A program made the translations under genes and the position numbers. Below, piece by piece: positions 1-10,600 of a stretch of 36,068 bases of DNA. Origin of the DNA: Clostridia bacterium (GTDB lineage Bacteria; Bacillota; Clostridia; Christensenellales; Borkfalkiaceae). How positions within the stretch are numbered: position 1 is the stretch's first letter; the number at the start of each line of letters is the position of its first letter. The DNA is taken from positions 1 through 36,068 of the forward strand of contig JAGHJP010000011.1 of NCBI GenBank assembly GCA_017886575.1, in the 5' to 3' direction. The notes below the pieces were generated by a model, which saw only the letters and a list, made by a program, of their open reading frames with translations, was not told where the DNA came from and did not search any database.

Positions 1-738
<738 letters not shown>

Positions 739-952
739 TAATTGCTTAAAGCCCGAAATTGCTTTCGGACGGCTCTAACTAAAATTAGTTATCTTTGCTG
801 ACTTGTTTTTTGAGTACTTAGTTCTCAAAAGATTTTGACAGAAACTTTTTTAATTGCATAATTTGCTCATAAAAATCATTTCTTTCTATTCTGTTTTTAA
901 TCTTCCTGAACCGAACGACAGTTCGGTGCCGCCGCCCTTACGGGTGTGAGCA
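739..952 (-). other. rRNA operon leader
   Basis: About 215 nt lie between the most proximal rrn promoter and the 16S 5' end. On the minus strand the leader has a 7-bp hairpin ACCGAAC-N4-GTTCGGT (910-927). It also has a boxA-like segment, ATCTTTTGAGAACT, at ~821-834, where TTTTGAG/CTCAAAA arms can pair (808-830). A small CCGAAA/TTTCGG hairpin lies just before the 16S. The boxA assignment rests on resemblance to Gram-positive rrn leaders. Confidence 0.6.
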
Positions 953-958
953 AGAGAC

Positions 959-987
959 ATTATAGCATAACTATTTTCTCTTGTCAA
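959..987 (-). promoter_or_regulatory. rrn promoter P1
   Basis: Minus-strand TTGACA (982-987), 17-bp spacer, TATAAT (959-964). It is a perfect sigma-A consensus and the promoter nearest the 16S gene. Confidence 0.85.
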
Positions 988-1074
988 CTGTTTTTCTGGA
1001 CTTTTTTCAAACTTTTCACAATTTTTTTCGTTGTTACTTCGCTCAAATGTGTCCTTCCTCGCGACAGCCTGTTT

Positions 1075-1103
1075 ATCATACCACATTCATTTGCCTTTGT
1101 CAA
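1075..1103 (-). promoter_or_regulatory. rrn promoter P2
   Basis: Minus-strand TTGACA (1098-1103), 17-bp spacer, TATGAT (1075-1080). It lies 116 bp upstream of P1 and its surrounding sequence is shared with P3. Confidence 0.75.
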
Positions 1104-1205
1104 ACGTTTTTTTAAACTTTTTTGAAAGTTTTTATGCGTTTTTTCAGACAAACGATTTTCGGCACTTGCAGGTGCACAGGGCGTTCCCCTTGCGACAGCC
1201 TGCTT

Positions 1206-1235
1206 ATCATATCACATCCCCCCGCGCAAAGTCAA
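1206..1235 (-). promoter_or_regulatory. rrn promoter P3
   Basis: Minus-strand TTGACT (1230-1235), 18-bp spacer, TATGAT (1206-1211). The flank GCGACAGCCTG(T/C)TTATCATA is repeated at P2, so P2 and P3 look like a tandem promoter duplication with a period of about 131 bp. Confidence 0.6.
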
Positions 1236-1290
1236 ACGTTTTTCGACGATTTTTTCATATTTTTTTTACTTTTTTTGCGCGCACAATATC

Positions 1291-1319
1291 TTGTGTTTTT
1301 CTCGGCTTTATGATACAAT
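1291..1319 (+). promoter_or_regulatory. promoter of the small membrane protein gene at 1360
   Basis: TTGTGT (1291-1296), 17-bp spacer, TACAAT (1314-1319). It is divergent from the rrn promoters and 41 bp before the ATG. Confidence 0.65.
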
Positions 1320-1359
1320 TTTACCGTGATCAAACTTGAATTTCGGCAGGTTTTTCGAT

Positions 1360-1638
1360 ATGTATAAGAATTTACGCATCCTCTTCACCGTTTTGAGCGC
1401 GCTCTGCGTGCTGCCCGTCGTCTTTCTCGGCATCTACGCGGGGATCCTCTGGGCGCTCCTCTGCGCCCTGGCAGCCGCCGCCTTCTTCGGGCTTGCCGCC
1501 CTGTGCAAGCATTTACAGGAACGGCAAGAAGAAAAGACGCCCCCCGCGCCCGTCGGAGACTTCTTCTCCCCGCTGCCCCGACCGGACGATGCCCCCGCAG
1601 AGGAAAACAAGACCCCGGACGAAACGGAGAAGGAATGA
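1360..1638 (+). CDS. small two-helix membrane protein, unknown function
   Basis: The product is 92 residues. I start it at ATG 1360, which has GGCAGG 9 nt upstream; an in-frame TTG at 1336 is less likely. After MYKNLR come two hydrophobic segments (about residues 4-26 and 27-48), then a charged C-terminal tail rich in Glu, Pro and Asp (HLQERQEEK onward). This predicts a hairpin membrane protein with a soluble tail. It has its own promoter and sits alone between the rRNA promoters and the next membrane-protein gene. I do not recognise a family. Confidence 0.7.
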   Translation: MYKNLRILFTVLSALCVLPVVFLGIYAGILWALLCALAAAAFFGLAALCKHLQERQEEKTPPAPVGDFFSPLPRPDDAPAEENKTPDETEKE

Positions 1639-1732
1639 CCGTTTGCCTCTGCACGGAAGCCTTGCTTTGTGATATTATATATAATAATGTGAAGCGCGCG
1701 CCCGCGCGAGGCGGGGAATTTTGAAAACCCTA

Positions 1733-1761
1733 TTGACAAAACGCGCTTTCCGATATATAAT
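1733..1761 (+). promoter_or_regulatory. consensus promoter of the gene at 1837
   Basis: TTGACA (1733-1738), 17-bp spacer, TATAAT (1756-1761): a full consensus. The ~70-nt leader that follows can pair GACGGGAC (about 1781) with GTCCCGC just before the Shine-Dalgarno. Confidence 0.85.
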
Positions 1762-1836
1762 AAAATTAACAAAAAAACAAGACGGGACACACAAAAAGCC
1801 CCGACCGAACCCGCCGTCCCGCAAAGGAGACGCTCT

Positions 1837-2235
1837 ATGAGTACCGGAAGACACTTTTTTTCCGTCATTCGGCATATCCTCGATATGACCGCCGCTTCGG
1901 GCAAAAAACGTGCTTTATACGCCGTTATCAACGCCGCCGCGATCGCTCTCGGCGTGCTGTTTACGTTCTGCGTGCAATGGCTGTGGGCAGGCGCGTCGAC
2001 GGGAGATATTAATTTTATCGCCGCCGTCGTCGGGATCATCCTCTGCTGCGCGCTGACCATCGCATGCGTCCTGCACGGCGCCGTCGCGCAGATCGCCCTC
2101 GTCTTTATCGCCCTCGTCGGACTGTTCCGTCCCGGGGAAAGGCTCGGCAATTTCTGCGCGCTCCTGCTCGCCGTGGGAACGATCGTCGCCGCCATTGCCG
2201 TCATCGTCTGGCTGGTCGGCGGAGGCGTTGCCTGA
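1837..2235 (+). CDS. small polytopic membrane protein, unknown function
   Basis: The product is 132 residues, with start ATG 1837 preceded by AAAGGAG at a good spacing. After a short basic N-terminus (about 30 residues, including GKKR) there are four predicted membrane segments at roughly 28-50, 60-80, 81-102 and 106-129, with few polar residues between. No catalytic motif is visible. A perfect consensus promoter and a strong downstream hairpin make it a monocistronic, probably well-expressed unit. Nothing in the context suggests a function and I do not recognise the family. Confidence 0.75.
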   Translation: MSTGRHFFSVIRHILDMTAASGKKRALYAVINAAAIALGVLFTFCVQWLWAGASTGDINFIAAVVGIILCCALTIACVLHGAVAQIALVFIALVGLFRPGERLGNFCALLLAVGTIVAAIAVIVWLVGGGVA

Positions 2236-2273
2236 AAACCGCCGCTTTCCCGATCTGAAACAACAAACTCTTT

Positions 2274-2341
2274 TGCCTTTGCGCTCTATCATATGCGTCC
2301 GCCCGACCGCATGCAAACAAAAGCGCAAAGGCATTTTGTTT
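2274..2341 (+). terminator. terminator-like hairpin after the membrane protein gene
   Basis: TGCCTTTGCGCT (2274-2285) pairs with AGCGCAAAGGCA (2322-2333) and is followed by TTTTGTTT. The 36-nt loop contains a small inner ATGCG/CGCAT stem. Confidence 0.6.
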
Positions 2342-2632
2342 GGAACAAAGTCAAATGTTGGGACAGAACAGAGCAAAAAATCCGAAAAATAAATTTCATC
2401 TGTTTCGCGGCGGCGTAAATTCTTCGGAAATTGCGCCGCCGACCGTGTCTTTCAACCTGCACGACTGCACGACCGCACGCGCCGCGTTCGCGGTGGTTTT
2501 TCCCTCGCTGCCGCGGCGAAGCCGCAGACGAACCGTCTTTTCCGTGAACATATCAAACGACCATATCCGTTTCGCGGATACGGTCGTTTGGTCTTCATAA
2601 AAACGGCGGAACGATCTGTTCCCTTCATTTCC
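2342..2632. other. intergenic region with two large hairpins
   Basis: No credible gene is present. There is an 8-bp CGGCGGCG/CGCCGCCG stem (2408-2415 with 2434-2441) with an inner AATT pair. There is also a ~16-bp stem with one mismatch (2554-2569 with 2575-2590, loop TTTCG) lying 43 nt after the XRE stop codon. Neither has a proper U-run, so they may stabilise or end the minus-strand transcript by another route. Confidence 0.4.
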
Positions 2633-2842
2633 TCAATCGAACCCGAACAATTCATCGGGCGTGATATCCAGACGGCGGCAAAGATAGACGATCTTTTCAT
2701 AATCGAGGCGGACTTTACCCGTTTCGTATTCGCTGTAATCGGACTGATATTTCCCCAACTCCGCCGCAAGTTGCTTCTGGGTCAGCCCCTTTGCCCTGCG
2801 CGCCGCCTTCAGATTTTCCCCCACCCGCTTCGCAAGTTCCAT
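2633..2842 (-). CDS. XRE-family helix-turn-helix regulator
   Basis: The product is 69 residues, close to the minimum for a Cro/C1-type DNA-binding domain. I start it at ATG 2842, which has AAAGGAG 10 nt upstream. A longer in-frame reading up to 3112 runs through the operator region and the neighbouring gene and is not credible. The HTH covers about residues 8-40 (LKAARRAKGLTQKQLAAELG, then YQSDYSEYETGK), followed by the usual two closing helices (LDYEKIVYLCRRLDITPDELF). It is divergent from the zinc-ribbon gene at 2983 with two palindromic operators between them, so it probably represses both itself and its neighbour. Confidence 0.88.
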   Translation of the reverse strand: MELAKRVGENLKAARRAKGLTQKQLAAELGKYQSDYSEYETGKVRLDYEKIVYLCRRLDITPDELFGFD

Positions 2843-2869
2843 GCCGCATCCGCTCCTTTGAGAAAAATT

Positions 2870-2886
2870 ATAGGATATTATCCTAT
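2870..2886. promoter_or_regulatory. operator 1, palindrome ATAGGATA-T-TATCCTAT
   Basis: A perfect 17-bp palindrome centred on 2878. It overlaps a minus-strand TATAAT (2867-2872) that is the likely -10 of the XRE gene, which fits autorepression. Confidence 0.7.
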
Positions 2887-2893
2887 AAAATGC

Positions 2894-2922
2894 TTGATAT
2901 ATAGGAATTATTCCTATATAAC
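2894..2922 (+). promoter_or_regulatory. promoter of the zinc-ribbon gene
   Basis: TTGATA (2894-2899), 17-bp spacer, TATAAC (2917-2922). Operator 2 fills the spacer almost completely. Confidence 0.65.
2898..2920. promoter_or_regulatory. operator 2, palindrome with arms TATATAGGAA / TTCCTATATA
   Basis: Ten-bp perfect arms around a 3-bp centre at 2909. It shares the TAGGA/TCCTA core with operator 1. The centres are 31 bp apart, about three helical turns, so two repressor dimers would sit on the same DNA face. Confidence 0.7.
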
Positions 2923-2982
2923 TTATTTTGATAAGAATACGTCCGCACGAGAGAAAACGGGCGCAACAAGGAGGGTACGAAA

Positions 2983-3288
2983 GTGTATTGTTCTCATTGC
3001 GGGAAAGAGGTGTCGGGGCAAGCCGTGATATGCCCCTACTGCGGCTGCATGATCCGGGAAATAAAACCCGTTCTTTACGCGCCACGCGATAAGCCGAACG
3101 CCGGATTTGCAACTTTGAGTTTTTTCTTCCCGTTCATCGGATTGATCTTATATCTCGTCTGGAAGGATGACTATCCGCAACGCGCAAAGAGCGCCGGCAC
3201 GGGCGCCATCGTCGGGACGATCGTAGCCGTCCTCTTCGGCATCATTTTTGCCCTCGCCTTCTGGCGGTTGTCGATGGATCTCCCTTGA
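2983..3288 (+). CDS. zinc-ribbon membrane protein
   Basis: The product is 101 residues, with a GTG start at 2983 that has AAGGAGGGT 7 nt upstream. The N-terminus is a zinc ribbon with two CxxC knuckles (MYCSHCGKEVSGQAVICPYC, residues 1-20) and a further Cys at 22. Two hydrophobic segments follow: about 43-57 (FATLSFFFPFIGLILYLVW) and 72-95 (GTGAIVGTIVAVLFGIIFAL). Such proteins are common in Firmicutes and rarely characterised. The divergent XRE gene and the operator inside its promoter suggest a small regulated stress or homeostasis unit; this is inference. Confidence 0.82.
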   Translation: MYCSHCGKEVSGQAVICPYCGCMIREIKPVLYAPRDKPNAGFATLSFFFPFIGLILYLVWKDDYPQRAKSAGTGAIVGTIVAVLFGIIFALAFWRLSMDLP

Positions 3289-3303
3289 AAAATCATCAAA
3301 AAA

Positions 3304-3345
3304 CAAGCGGCCGCCCGTAAGAGCGACCGCTTGCTGCGTTTTTAT
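3304..3345. terminator. bidirectional terminator between the zinc-ribbon gene and prs
   Basis: CAAGCGG pairs with CCGCTTG (about 3304-3333, with additional G-C pairs inside). A run of T follows on both strands: TTTTTT after the stem on the minus strand (prs side) and CTGCGTTTTT on the plus strand. Confidence 0.75.
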
Positions 3346-3355
3346 TGATGAAATT

Positions 3356-4300
3356 TTAATCGTACAGGCGACTCATCGGCTTATCCATATAGATGGTGTC
3401 GATGGCGCGGGAGAAGATGTCCGCCGTGGAGAGCACCTTGAACTTTTTGAGCATTTTGTCGGCGGGAATGTTGATGGTATCGAGGAATACAACCTGATCG
3501 ATAACCGATTTTTCCAGCCGCTCGATGGCGGGGCCGCTGAGCACGCCGTGGGTGCAGCCCGCATAGACGCCCGTCGCGCCCGCGTCCTTGAGCGCCTGCG
3601 CGCCCTGGCAGATGGTGCCCGCCGTGTCGATCATGTCGTCGATCATGAGGCACTTTTTGTCCTTGACGTCGCCGATGATGCTCATGACTTCCATGACGTT
3701 GGCCTTGGGGCGGCGCTTGTCGATGATGGCGAGGGGCACGCCGAGGGTCTCGGCGACCTTGCGCGCGCGCTTGACGGAGCCGACGTCGGGGGAAACGACG
3801 CATTCCACGTCCCCCTTCGCGGCGAAATAGTCCATCAAAATGGGCGAACCGTGCAGGTTGTCCACGGGAATGTCGAAAAAGCCCTGGATCTGGTCGGCGT
3901 GGAGATCCATGGTGAGGACGCGGTCCGCGCCCGCCCCCGTGAGGAGGTTGGCCACGAGTTTGGCGGTGATGGGATCTCTGGCGCGCGCCTTGCGGTCCTG
4001 ACGGGCATAGCCGAAGTAGGGCATGACGGCGGTGACGCGGCCGGCGCTGGCGCGCTGCATGGCGTCGATCATGATGAGCAGTTCCATGAGGCTGTCGTTG
4101 ACGGGCTGCGCCGTGGATTGGATGAGAAAGACGTCCCTGCCGCGGACGGATTCCTTGATGTTGCAGTTGATCTCGCCGTCGGAGAAGGTGTTGAGTTCCA
4201 TGTCCCCGAGCCGGACGCCCAGTTTTTTGGCGATCTTTTCCGCGAGCGGTTTGTTCGCGTTGCCCGTGAACAGCTTGATTTCCTTGAGATTTGTGATCAT
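3356..4300 (-). CDS. prs: ribose-phosphate pyrophosphokinase (PRPP synthetase)
   Basis: The product is 314 residues, the usual length. It makes 5-phosphoribosyl diphosphate from ribose 5-phosphate and ATP, for purine, pyrimidine, histidine, tryptophan and NAD synthesis in the cytosol. Family signatures are in order: [20 protein letters not shown] at the N-terminus, the flexible-loop region [20 protein letters not shown], the [18 protein letters not shown] metal/ribose-5-phosphate segment, [13 protein letters not shown], and the PRPP-binding loop [16 protein letters not shown]. It reads as a complete class I enzyme. It has its own promoter and a terminator just after the stop. The Shine-Dalgarno before ATG 4300 is weak. 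Confidence 0.98.
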   Translation of the reverse strand: MITNLKEIKLFTGNANKPLAEKIAKKLGVRLGDMELNTFSDGEINCNIKESVRGRDVFLIQSTAQPVNDSLMELLIMIDAMQRASAGRVTAVMPYFGYARQDRKARARDPITAKLVANLLTGAGADRVLTMDLHADQIQGFFDIPVDNLHGSPILMDYFAAKGDVECVVSPDVGSVKRARKVAETLGVPLAIIDKRRPKANVMEVMSIIGDVKDKKCLMIDDMIDTAGTICQGAQALKDAGATGVYAGCTHGVLSGPAIERLEKSVIDQVVFLDTINIPADKMLKKFKVLSTADIFSRAIDTIYMDKPMSRLYD

Positions 4301-4366
4301 TTCCGAATTGACACCATCCTTGAAATTTTATCTTTTGGTCTCATTTTCCCGTCTTTCCGCTCTTCT

Positions 4367-4395
4367 ATTATACTACATTCCGCCTGCCCCGTCAA
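4367..4395 (-). promoter_or_regulatory. prs promoter
   Basis: Minus-strand TTGACG (4390-4395), 17-bp spacer, TATAAT (4367-4372), giving a ~60-nt leader to prs. Repeat island 1 begins about 35 bp upstream. Confidence 0.8.
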
Positions 4396-4429
4396 TCGTT
4401 TCCGCGGGGCATTCTCCGATCGGCGAAAA

Positions 4430-4925
4430 AGGATCCCGGGAGGCGGCGGAGCCGCGAAAGCAAGGCAATGCCTTGCGCAATATGGGATTTTCAAGGGACG
4501 ATGTCCCTTGAACGGGGTACAAGGGGCAGAGCCCCTTGATAATGAACTCACAAAGTAAGGCTTCGCCTTGCGCCTTTATCGCCCTATGGGCGATTGCGCG
4601 GAACATTCGCTCCGCTTTTGTGGGCGACTTATTCGCAAAGAGCTTCGCCCTCTGCACTCCTACCAAAGGGGGAGCACCCCTTTGGAAACCTAAGTTATCG
4701 CCCTATGGGCGATTGCGCGGAGCATTCGCTCCGCTTTTGTGGGCTACTTATTCGCAAAGGGCTTCGCCCTCTGCACTCCTACCAAAGGGGGAGCACCCCT
4801 TTGGAAACCTAAGTTATCGCCCTATGGGCGATTGCGCGGAGCGTTCGCTCCGCTTTTGTGGGGCTGTTTATTTTGAAGGGCGCTGCCCTTCACCCGTCAA
4901 AGGGTCACAGCCCCTTTGAAATCCC
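4430..4925. repeat. palindromic-mosaic repeat island 1
   Basis: A chain of short hairpin modules: CAAGGC-aat-GCCTTG, CAAGGGAC-gat-GTCCCTTG, TATCGCC/GGCGAT, GCGGAGC/GCTCCGC, GGGCTTCGCCC and GGGG-agca-CCCC. A 119-bp composite unit is tandemly repeated, starting at 4577, 4696 and 4815; two copies are full and the third is partial. Open frames here come from the repeat. The island lies between the end of the DUF2156-GNAT gene and the prs promoter. No transposase is nearby. Confidence 0.9.
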
Positions 4926-4952
4926 GGGTTGTCGCCTGCGGCGACGGCGGCG

Positions 4953-6380
4953 TCACATGGCGGCGGTGCGGTAGAAGTAGTAGAAAGTTTCATCCTCGCC
5001 GCAGAAACGCATGCCCGCGCCTTCGAGCATCGCGCGCGAGCGCGCGTTTTCCTTATAGCACTTTGCCTGCACGCGCTCCACCGCCAGCACGGAGAGGGCG
5101 TAGTCGCTGAGCGCGCGGAGCGCTTCCCGCGCGTAGCCGTGGCCCTCGTATGCCGCCAGAAGGCGCGCGCCCACTTCGGCGTCGCCCGTATAACTGAAAT
5201 TGTGGAGCACCGCCTCGCCGATGAGCGCATTGTCCAGGAATATCCCGAGTGCCATTTCGTTGCGCAGGCGGAAGTCGCGGCGGACGATGTGCAGAAAATA
5301 ATCGGCGTCGGGTGTTCCTTCGCCCTCCCAGTCTTCGCGGTAATCGTACCCCCACCAACGGTTGCGTTCCACGTCGGAAGCCAGGGCATGGTATGTCTCT
5401 TTATCCCGCTCGCCGATTTTTGCGATGCGCAGCCGCTCGGTGCGGAGCGTGGGCGGCGTTTCCACGCGCTTCAAGGGTTTGTCCACTTCCAGAGAGTACT
5501 TGCGGACCATGGCGCAGGGGTTGTACTGCAACTTGGATTTGCGCAGGCCCAGGTCGCCCGCGTCGTCCTCGCGGTTGATGTAATTCACCCCGTCGACCGC
5601 AAACATGCGCGCGAACGCCTGCGCCGTGGCGGGATAGACGCCCTCGTACTCGCGGAGCGCCTTTTCGACGTGCTCCATCAGGGTGTCGCCGCAGACTTCG
5701 CCCGCCGCCACCGATACGATTTTCCCGTCGATCTCCATGTAGCCGCAGCGCTGGTTGAAGCGCGTGAAATTGGGCACGAGCTTTTTGACCATGTCCATCT
5801 CGCGCGTCGCCACTTCGTCCTGCTTGAAGAACTGCGTCCTTTGGAACTCGTCCAGAAACGCCAGGATCTTCTCCTCGTCGCCGGGCTCAAACTTTTTGAA
5901 TACGGCGGCGGGATAGGCGCGGTAAAATTTATTGACATGGTTGCGCTGGCCGCTGAACTTTTTGCCCGCAAAGGTCTTGAAGTCCCCGGCGTTGTACAGA
6001 TAATCGTCCCAGGTGCGCACGTTTTCGACGTGCATGCCCGAGGTGTAGCGGCGGCAGAGCGTGCACAGCCGGTCCTCGGGGACGTTCAGAAAGTGCAGTT
6101 TGTAGTAATGCGCGCGGCAGTACTTTTCGATCTCCGCGATGGCGTCCAGCTCTTCGCCGACGTCCCCCGTCAGGGAAACGGGATAGAAGAAGTATATCTG
6201 TCCGCCGCGCTCGCCCTTAAATACAAGACAACGCCCGACTATGGCATAATCGGGCGAAAAAAGGTCGCGGTTCCACATGAATTGATACGCGCCGGAGTAT
6301 GTGCTCATGCGCGTGGTCTGCGCCGAAAAATAGGGCGTCAGAGCGGCTATGCTCTCTTCGGTCAGGCGTTCGAATTGCAT
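4953..6380 (-). CDS. DUF2156 (LPG-synthase C-like) fused to a GNAT acetyltransferase
   Basis: The product is 475 residues. I start it at ATG 6380; the Shine-Dalgarno TAAGGA overlaps the parB stop codon, implying translational coupling, and an in-frame TTG at 6389 is too close to it. The N-terminal ~310 residues resemble the DUF2156 acyl/aminoacyl-transferase fold found in the C-terminal part of phosphatidylglycerol lysyltransferases. They include FAGKKFSGQRNHVNKF and the closing segment VNYINREDDAGDLGLRKSKL. The C-terminal ~150 residues are a GNAT domain with the acetyl-CoA loop region GHGYAREALRAL and ERVQAKCYKENARSRAMLEGAG near the end. The substrates are unknown. It is last in the parA-parB direction. 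Confidence 0.85.
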   Translation of the reverse strand: MQFERLTEESIAALTPYFSAQTTRMSTYSGAYQFMWNRDLFSPDYAIVGRCLVFKGERGGQIYFFYPVSLTGDVGEELDAIAEIEKYCRAHYYKLHFLNVPEDRLCTLCRRYTSGMHVENVRTWDDYLYNAGDFKTFAGKKFSGQRNHVNKFYRAYPAAVFKKFEPGDEEKILAFLDEFQRTQFFKQDEVATREMDMVKKLVPNFTRFNQRCGYMEIDGKIVSVAAGEVCGDTLMEHVEKALREYEGVYPATAQAFARMFAVDGVNYINREDDAGDLGLRKSKLQYNPCAMVRKYSLEVDKPLKRVETPPTLRTERLRIAKIGERDKETYHALASDVERNRWWGYDYREDWEGEGTPDADYFLHIVRRDFRLRNEMALGIFLDNALIGEAVLHNFSYTGDAEVGARLLAAYEGHGYAREALRALSDYALSVLAVERVQAKCYKENARSRAMLEGAGMRFCGEDETFYYFYRTAAM

Positions 6381-6395
6381 AAAAATCAAAATTCC

Positions 6396-7310
6396 TTATT
6401 CTTGTCTCTCTATGATGTCCAATATCTCGAAAATGCGGTCCAGGTCGTCGCGGGAGTAGTAATCGATGTATATCCTCCCCTTCTTCTCCGAGCCGATGAA
6501 GGAAACCTTGGTGCGGAAGTTGTAGCGCATGCGCTCGATGAGGTTTTTGAACTCCACCGACGCGCGCGCCGCCATCTCGTCCTTCTTCTTCTGTGAAACT
6601 TCGGGCGGGTTGATATAGTCCTTGACCATCTTCTCCATCTGGCGGACGGAGAAGCCCTCCTTGACCGCCTTGCGGGCGAACTGCAGCTGGACGTCCTGCG
6701 GCAGCGTGATGAGCGCGCGGGCGTGCCCCGACGAAAGTTTGCCCGTCCGCACCAGCTCGACGATCTCCTCGGGCAGGCTCAAAAGGCGCAGCGTGTTGGT
6801 GATGGCGGGGCGGGACTTGCCGATGCGCTCGGCGAGGTCCTCCTGCGTGAGGTGGTACTCCTCCATCAGTTTCTTCATTGCCGAAGCCGCTTCGATGGGG
6901 TTGAGGTCCTCGCGCTGCAAATTTTCGATGAGGGAGATCTCCTCGACCTGGCGGGGCGTGTACTCCTTGACGATGGCGGGAATGGTCGTGAGCCCCGCCA
7001 TTTTCGCCGCGCGGAAGCGGCGTTCGCCCGCGATGATCATATACCGCCCGTCCGCGGCGCGGTTGACGACGATGGGCATGATGACCCCGTGTTCGCGGAT
7101 GGACGCCGCCAGTTCGCCGAGCGCGTTCTGGTCGAACACCTTGCGGGGCTGGTCGGGGTTGGGATAGATCTTGTCGAGGGGCAGTTCTTCCCCGCCGTTC
7201 TTGCCGCCCTGTTCCCCCCGGGCGCCCTCGCTTTGCGCGTGTTCGTACGCCTCCTCGGTGTCCGAGAAGAGCGCCGCCAGGCCCCTGCCTAAACCAATCG
7301 TCGTTGCCAT
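6396..7310 (-). CDS. parB: chromosome-partitioning protein ParB (Spo0J family)
   Basis: The product is 304 residues. I start it at ATG 7310 (MATTIGLGRGLAALFSD, the classic ParB opening), which has GGGAGG 9 nt upstream; the in-frame ATG at 7352 adds an atypical extension. ParB binds parS sites and is a CTPase sliding clamp. The CTP-binding motifs GERRFR (about 95-100) and ENLQRE (about 129-134) are present. An HTH (LTQEDLAERIGKSRPAITN, about 154-172) and a C-terminal dimerisation region follow. Residues 20-42 are a Gly/Glu/Gln-rich linker. parA lies directly upstream on the same strand, with a 161-nt gap to this start. Candidate parS sites are in the same window at 12.8-13.9 kb. Confidence 0.97.
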   Translation of the reverse strand: MATTIGLGRGLAALFSDTEEAYEHAQSEGARGEQGGKNGGEELPLDKIYPNPDQPRKVFDQNALGELAASIREHGVIMPIVVNRAADGRYMIIAGERRFRAAKMAGLTTIPAIVKEYTPRQVEEISLIENLQREDLNPIEAASAMKKLMEEYHLTQEDLAERIGKSRPAITNTLRLLSLPEEIVELVRTGKLSSGHARALITLPQDVQLQFARKAVKEGFSVRQMEKMVKDYINPPEVSQKKKDEMAARASVEFKNLIERMRYNFRTKVSFIGSEKKGRIYIDYYSRDDLDRIFEILDIIERQE

Positions 7311-7471
7311 TTTTTCAAACCTCCCGAAGTCTTTTGTTCGCCTGCGATGCACGTTAACGTCCCTGCCGTTTTCCCGCTTTCAGCGCCGTCCTTTTCCCTT
7401 CGGCTTTCTCCGTCAAACGGAGCAAAGGACGAGGGCATGCCCGAAAGAAAGGGGTAAAACGTGAATGTCGC

Positions 7472-8233
7472 TCACTGCTTGGAGAGAAACTCCTCGGCGA
7501 GCGCCTTGTAGGCGCGCGCGCCCATACATTTGCTGTCGTGCAGCATGACGGGCTTGCCGTGCGAGGGCGCCTCCGCCAGGCGGATATTGCGCGGTATGAC
7601 GATCTCGTACACCTTTTTGGTGAAGTATTTGCGTATCTCCGCCGAGATCTGGCGAGAGATGAGCGAACGCCCGTCGTACATGGTCAGAAGCACGCCCTCG
7701 ACTTTCAACGACTTGTTGAGGGACTGCTTGACCAGCGAGATGGAGTTCATGAGCTGCGTGAGCCCTTCCAGGGCGTAATATTCGCTTTGAATGGGGATGA
7801 TGACCGAATCGGTCGCCACGAGGGCGTTGATGGTCAGAAGCCCCAGCGAGGGCGGACAATCGATGAAAATGAAGTCGTAGTCCCCTTTAACGGCTTCGAG
7901 GGCGCCCTTTAAGACGCGCTCCCGGCCGCGCTTGTAGACGAGTTCGACCTCCGCGCCCGCCAGGTCGATGTTGGACGGCAGGATGAAGAGGTTTTCGATG
8001 TTGGTGGCGAGGATGTTGTCCCCGGCGGGCTCGTCGTCGATGAGCACGTTGTACACCGATTTTTTGAGGGTGGCTTTGGAAAAACCCAGTCCCGTCGTGG
8101 CGTTGCCCTGCGGGTCGATGTCCACCAACAGGACCTTCTTGCCCGCCGCAGCGCAGTACGCCGACAGATTGACGCAGGATGTGGTCTTGCCCACGCCCCC
8201 CTTCTGATTGGAAAACGATATGACTTTTCCCAT
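7472..8233 (-). CDS. parA: chromosome-partitioning ATPase ParA (Soj family)
   Basis: The product is 253 residues, the normal chromosomal Soj length. The deviant Walker A motif KGGVGKTT is at about 11-18 with the signature lysine, followed by VDIDPQGNATTGLG and the Walker B region DFIFIDCPPSLGLLT. It lacks the N-terminal HTH of plasmid type Ia ParAs. It dimerises on ATP, binds DNA non-specifically and works with ParB-parS to segregate origins; in sporulating relatives it also influences DnaA. AAGGGG precedes the start. It lies between ftsH and parB on the same strand. Confidence 0.97.
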   Translation of the reverse strand: MGKVISFSNQKGGVGKTTSCVNLSAYCAAAGKKVLLVDIDPQGNATTGLGFSKATLKKSVYNVLIDDEPAGDNILATNIENLFILPSNIDLAGAEVELVYKRGRERVLKGALEAVKGDYDFIFIDCPPSLGLLTINALVATDSVIIPIQSEYYALEGLTQLMNSISLVKQSLNKSLKVEGVLLTMYDGRSLISRQISAEIRKYFTKKVYEIVIPRNIRLAEAPSHGKPVMLHDSKCMGARAYKALAEEFLSKQ

Positions 8234-8325
8234 ACGATCTTATCCCCTTTCGTTCTTCTCTCGCAAAGTGCCGCCCGCCTTCCGTCCCGTCCGGGGTGCG
8301 GGCAGAGCATTCATAAATAAAGCAA

Positions 8326-8358
8326 GGCGCCGCCGCCCGCGCAGCGCGCGGCGGCGCC
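8326..8358 (-). terminator. GC-rich hairpin after ftsH
   Basis: GGCGCCGCCGC (8326-8336) pairs perfectly with GCGGCGGCGCC (8348-8358), just after the ftsH stop. The minus-strand tail TTGCTTTATTT is only a moderate U-run, so some read-through into parAB is possible. Confidence 0.55.
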
Positions 8359-8371
8359 CGAAAAAACCGTA

Positions 8372-10600
<2,229 letters not shown>

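Noticed and set aside
2843-3112. 90-residue N-terminal extension of the XRE regulator
   Set aside because: It runs through both operators, the divergent promoter and the start of the zinc-ribbon gene.
3248-4558. 436-codon plus-strand open frame
   Set aside because: It is antisense to prs, whose family motifs are unmistakable, and runs into repeat island 1; a GC-codon shadow.
4536-4919. 127-codon frame with repeating peptide units
   Set aside because: Entirely inside repeat island 1; the peptide repeats come from the 119-bp DNA repeat.
4929-6596. 555-codon plus-strand open frame
   Set aside because: Antisense to the DUF2156-GNAT gene and the end of parB; no motif or Shine-Dalgarno.
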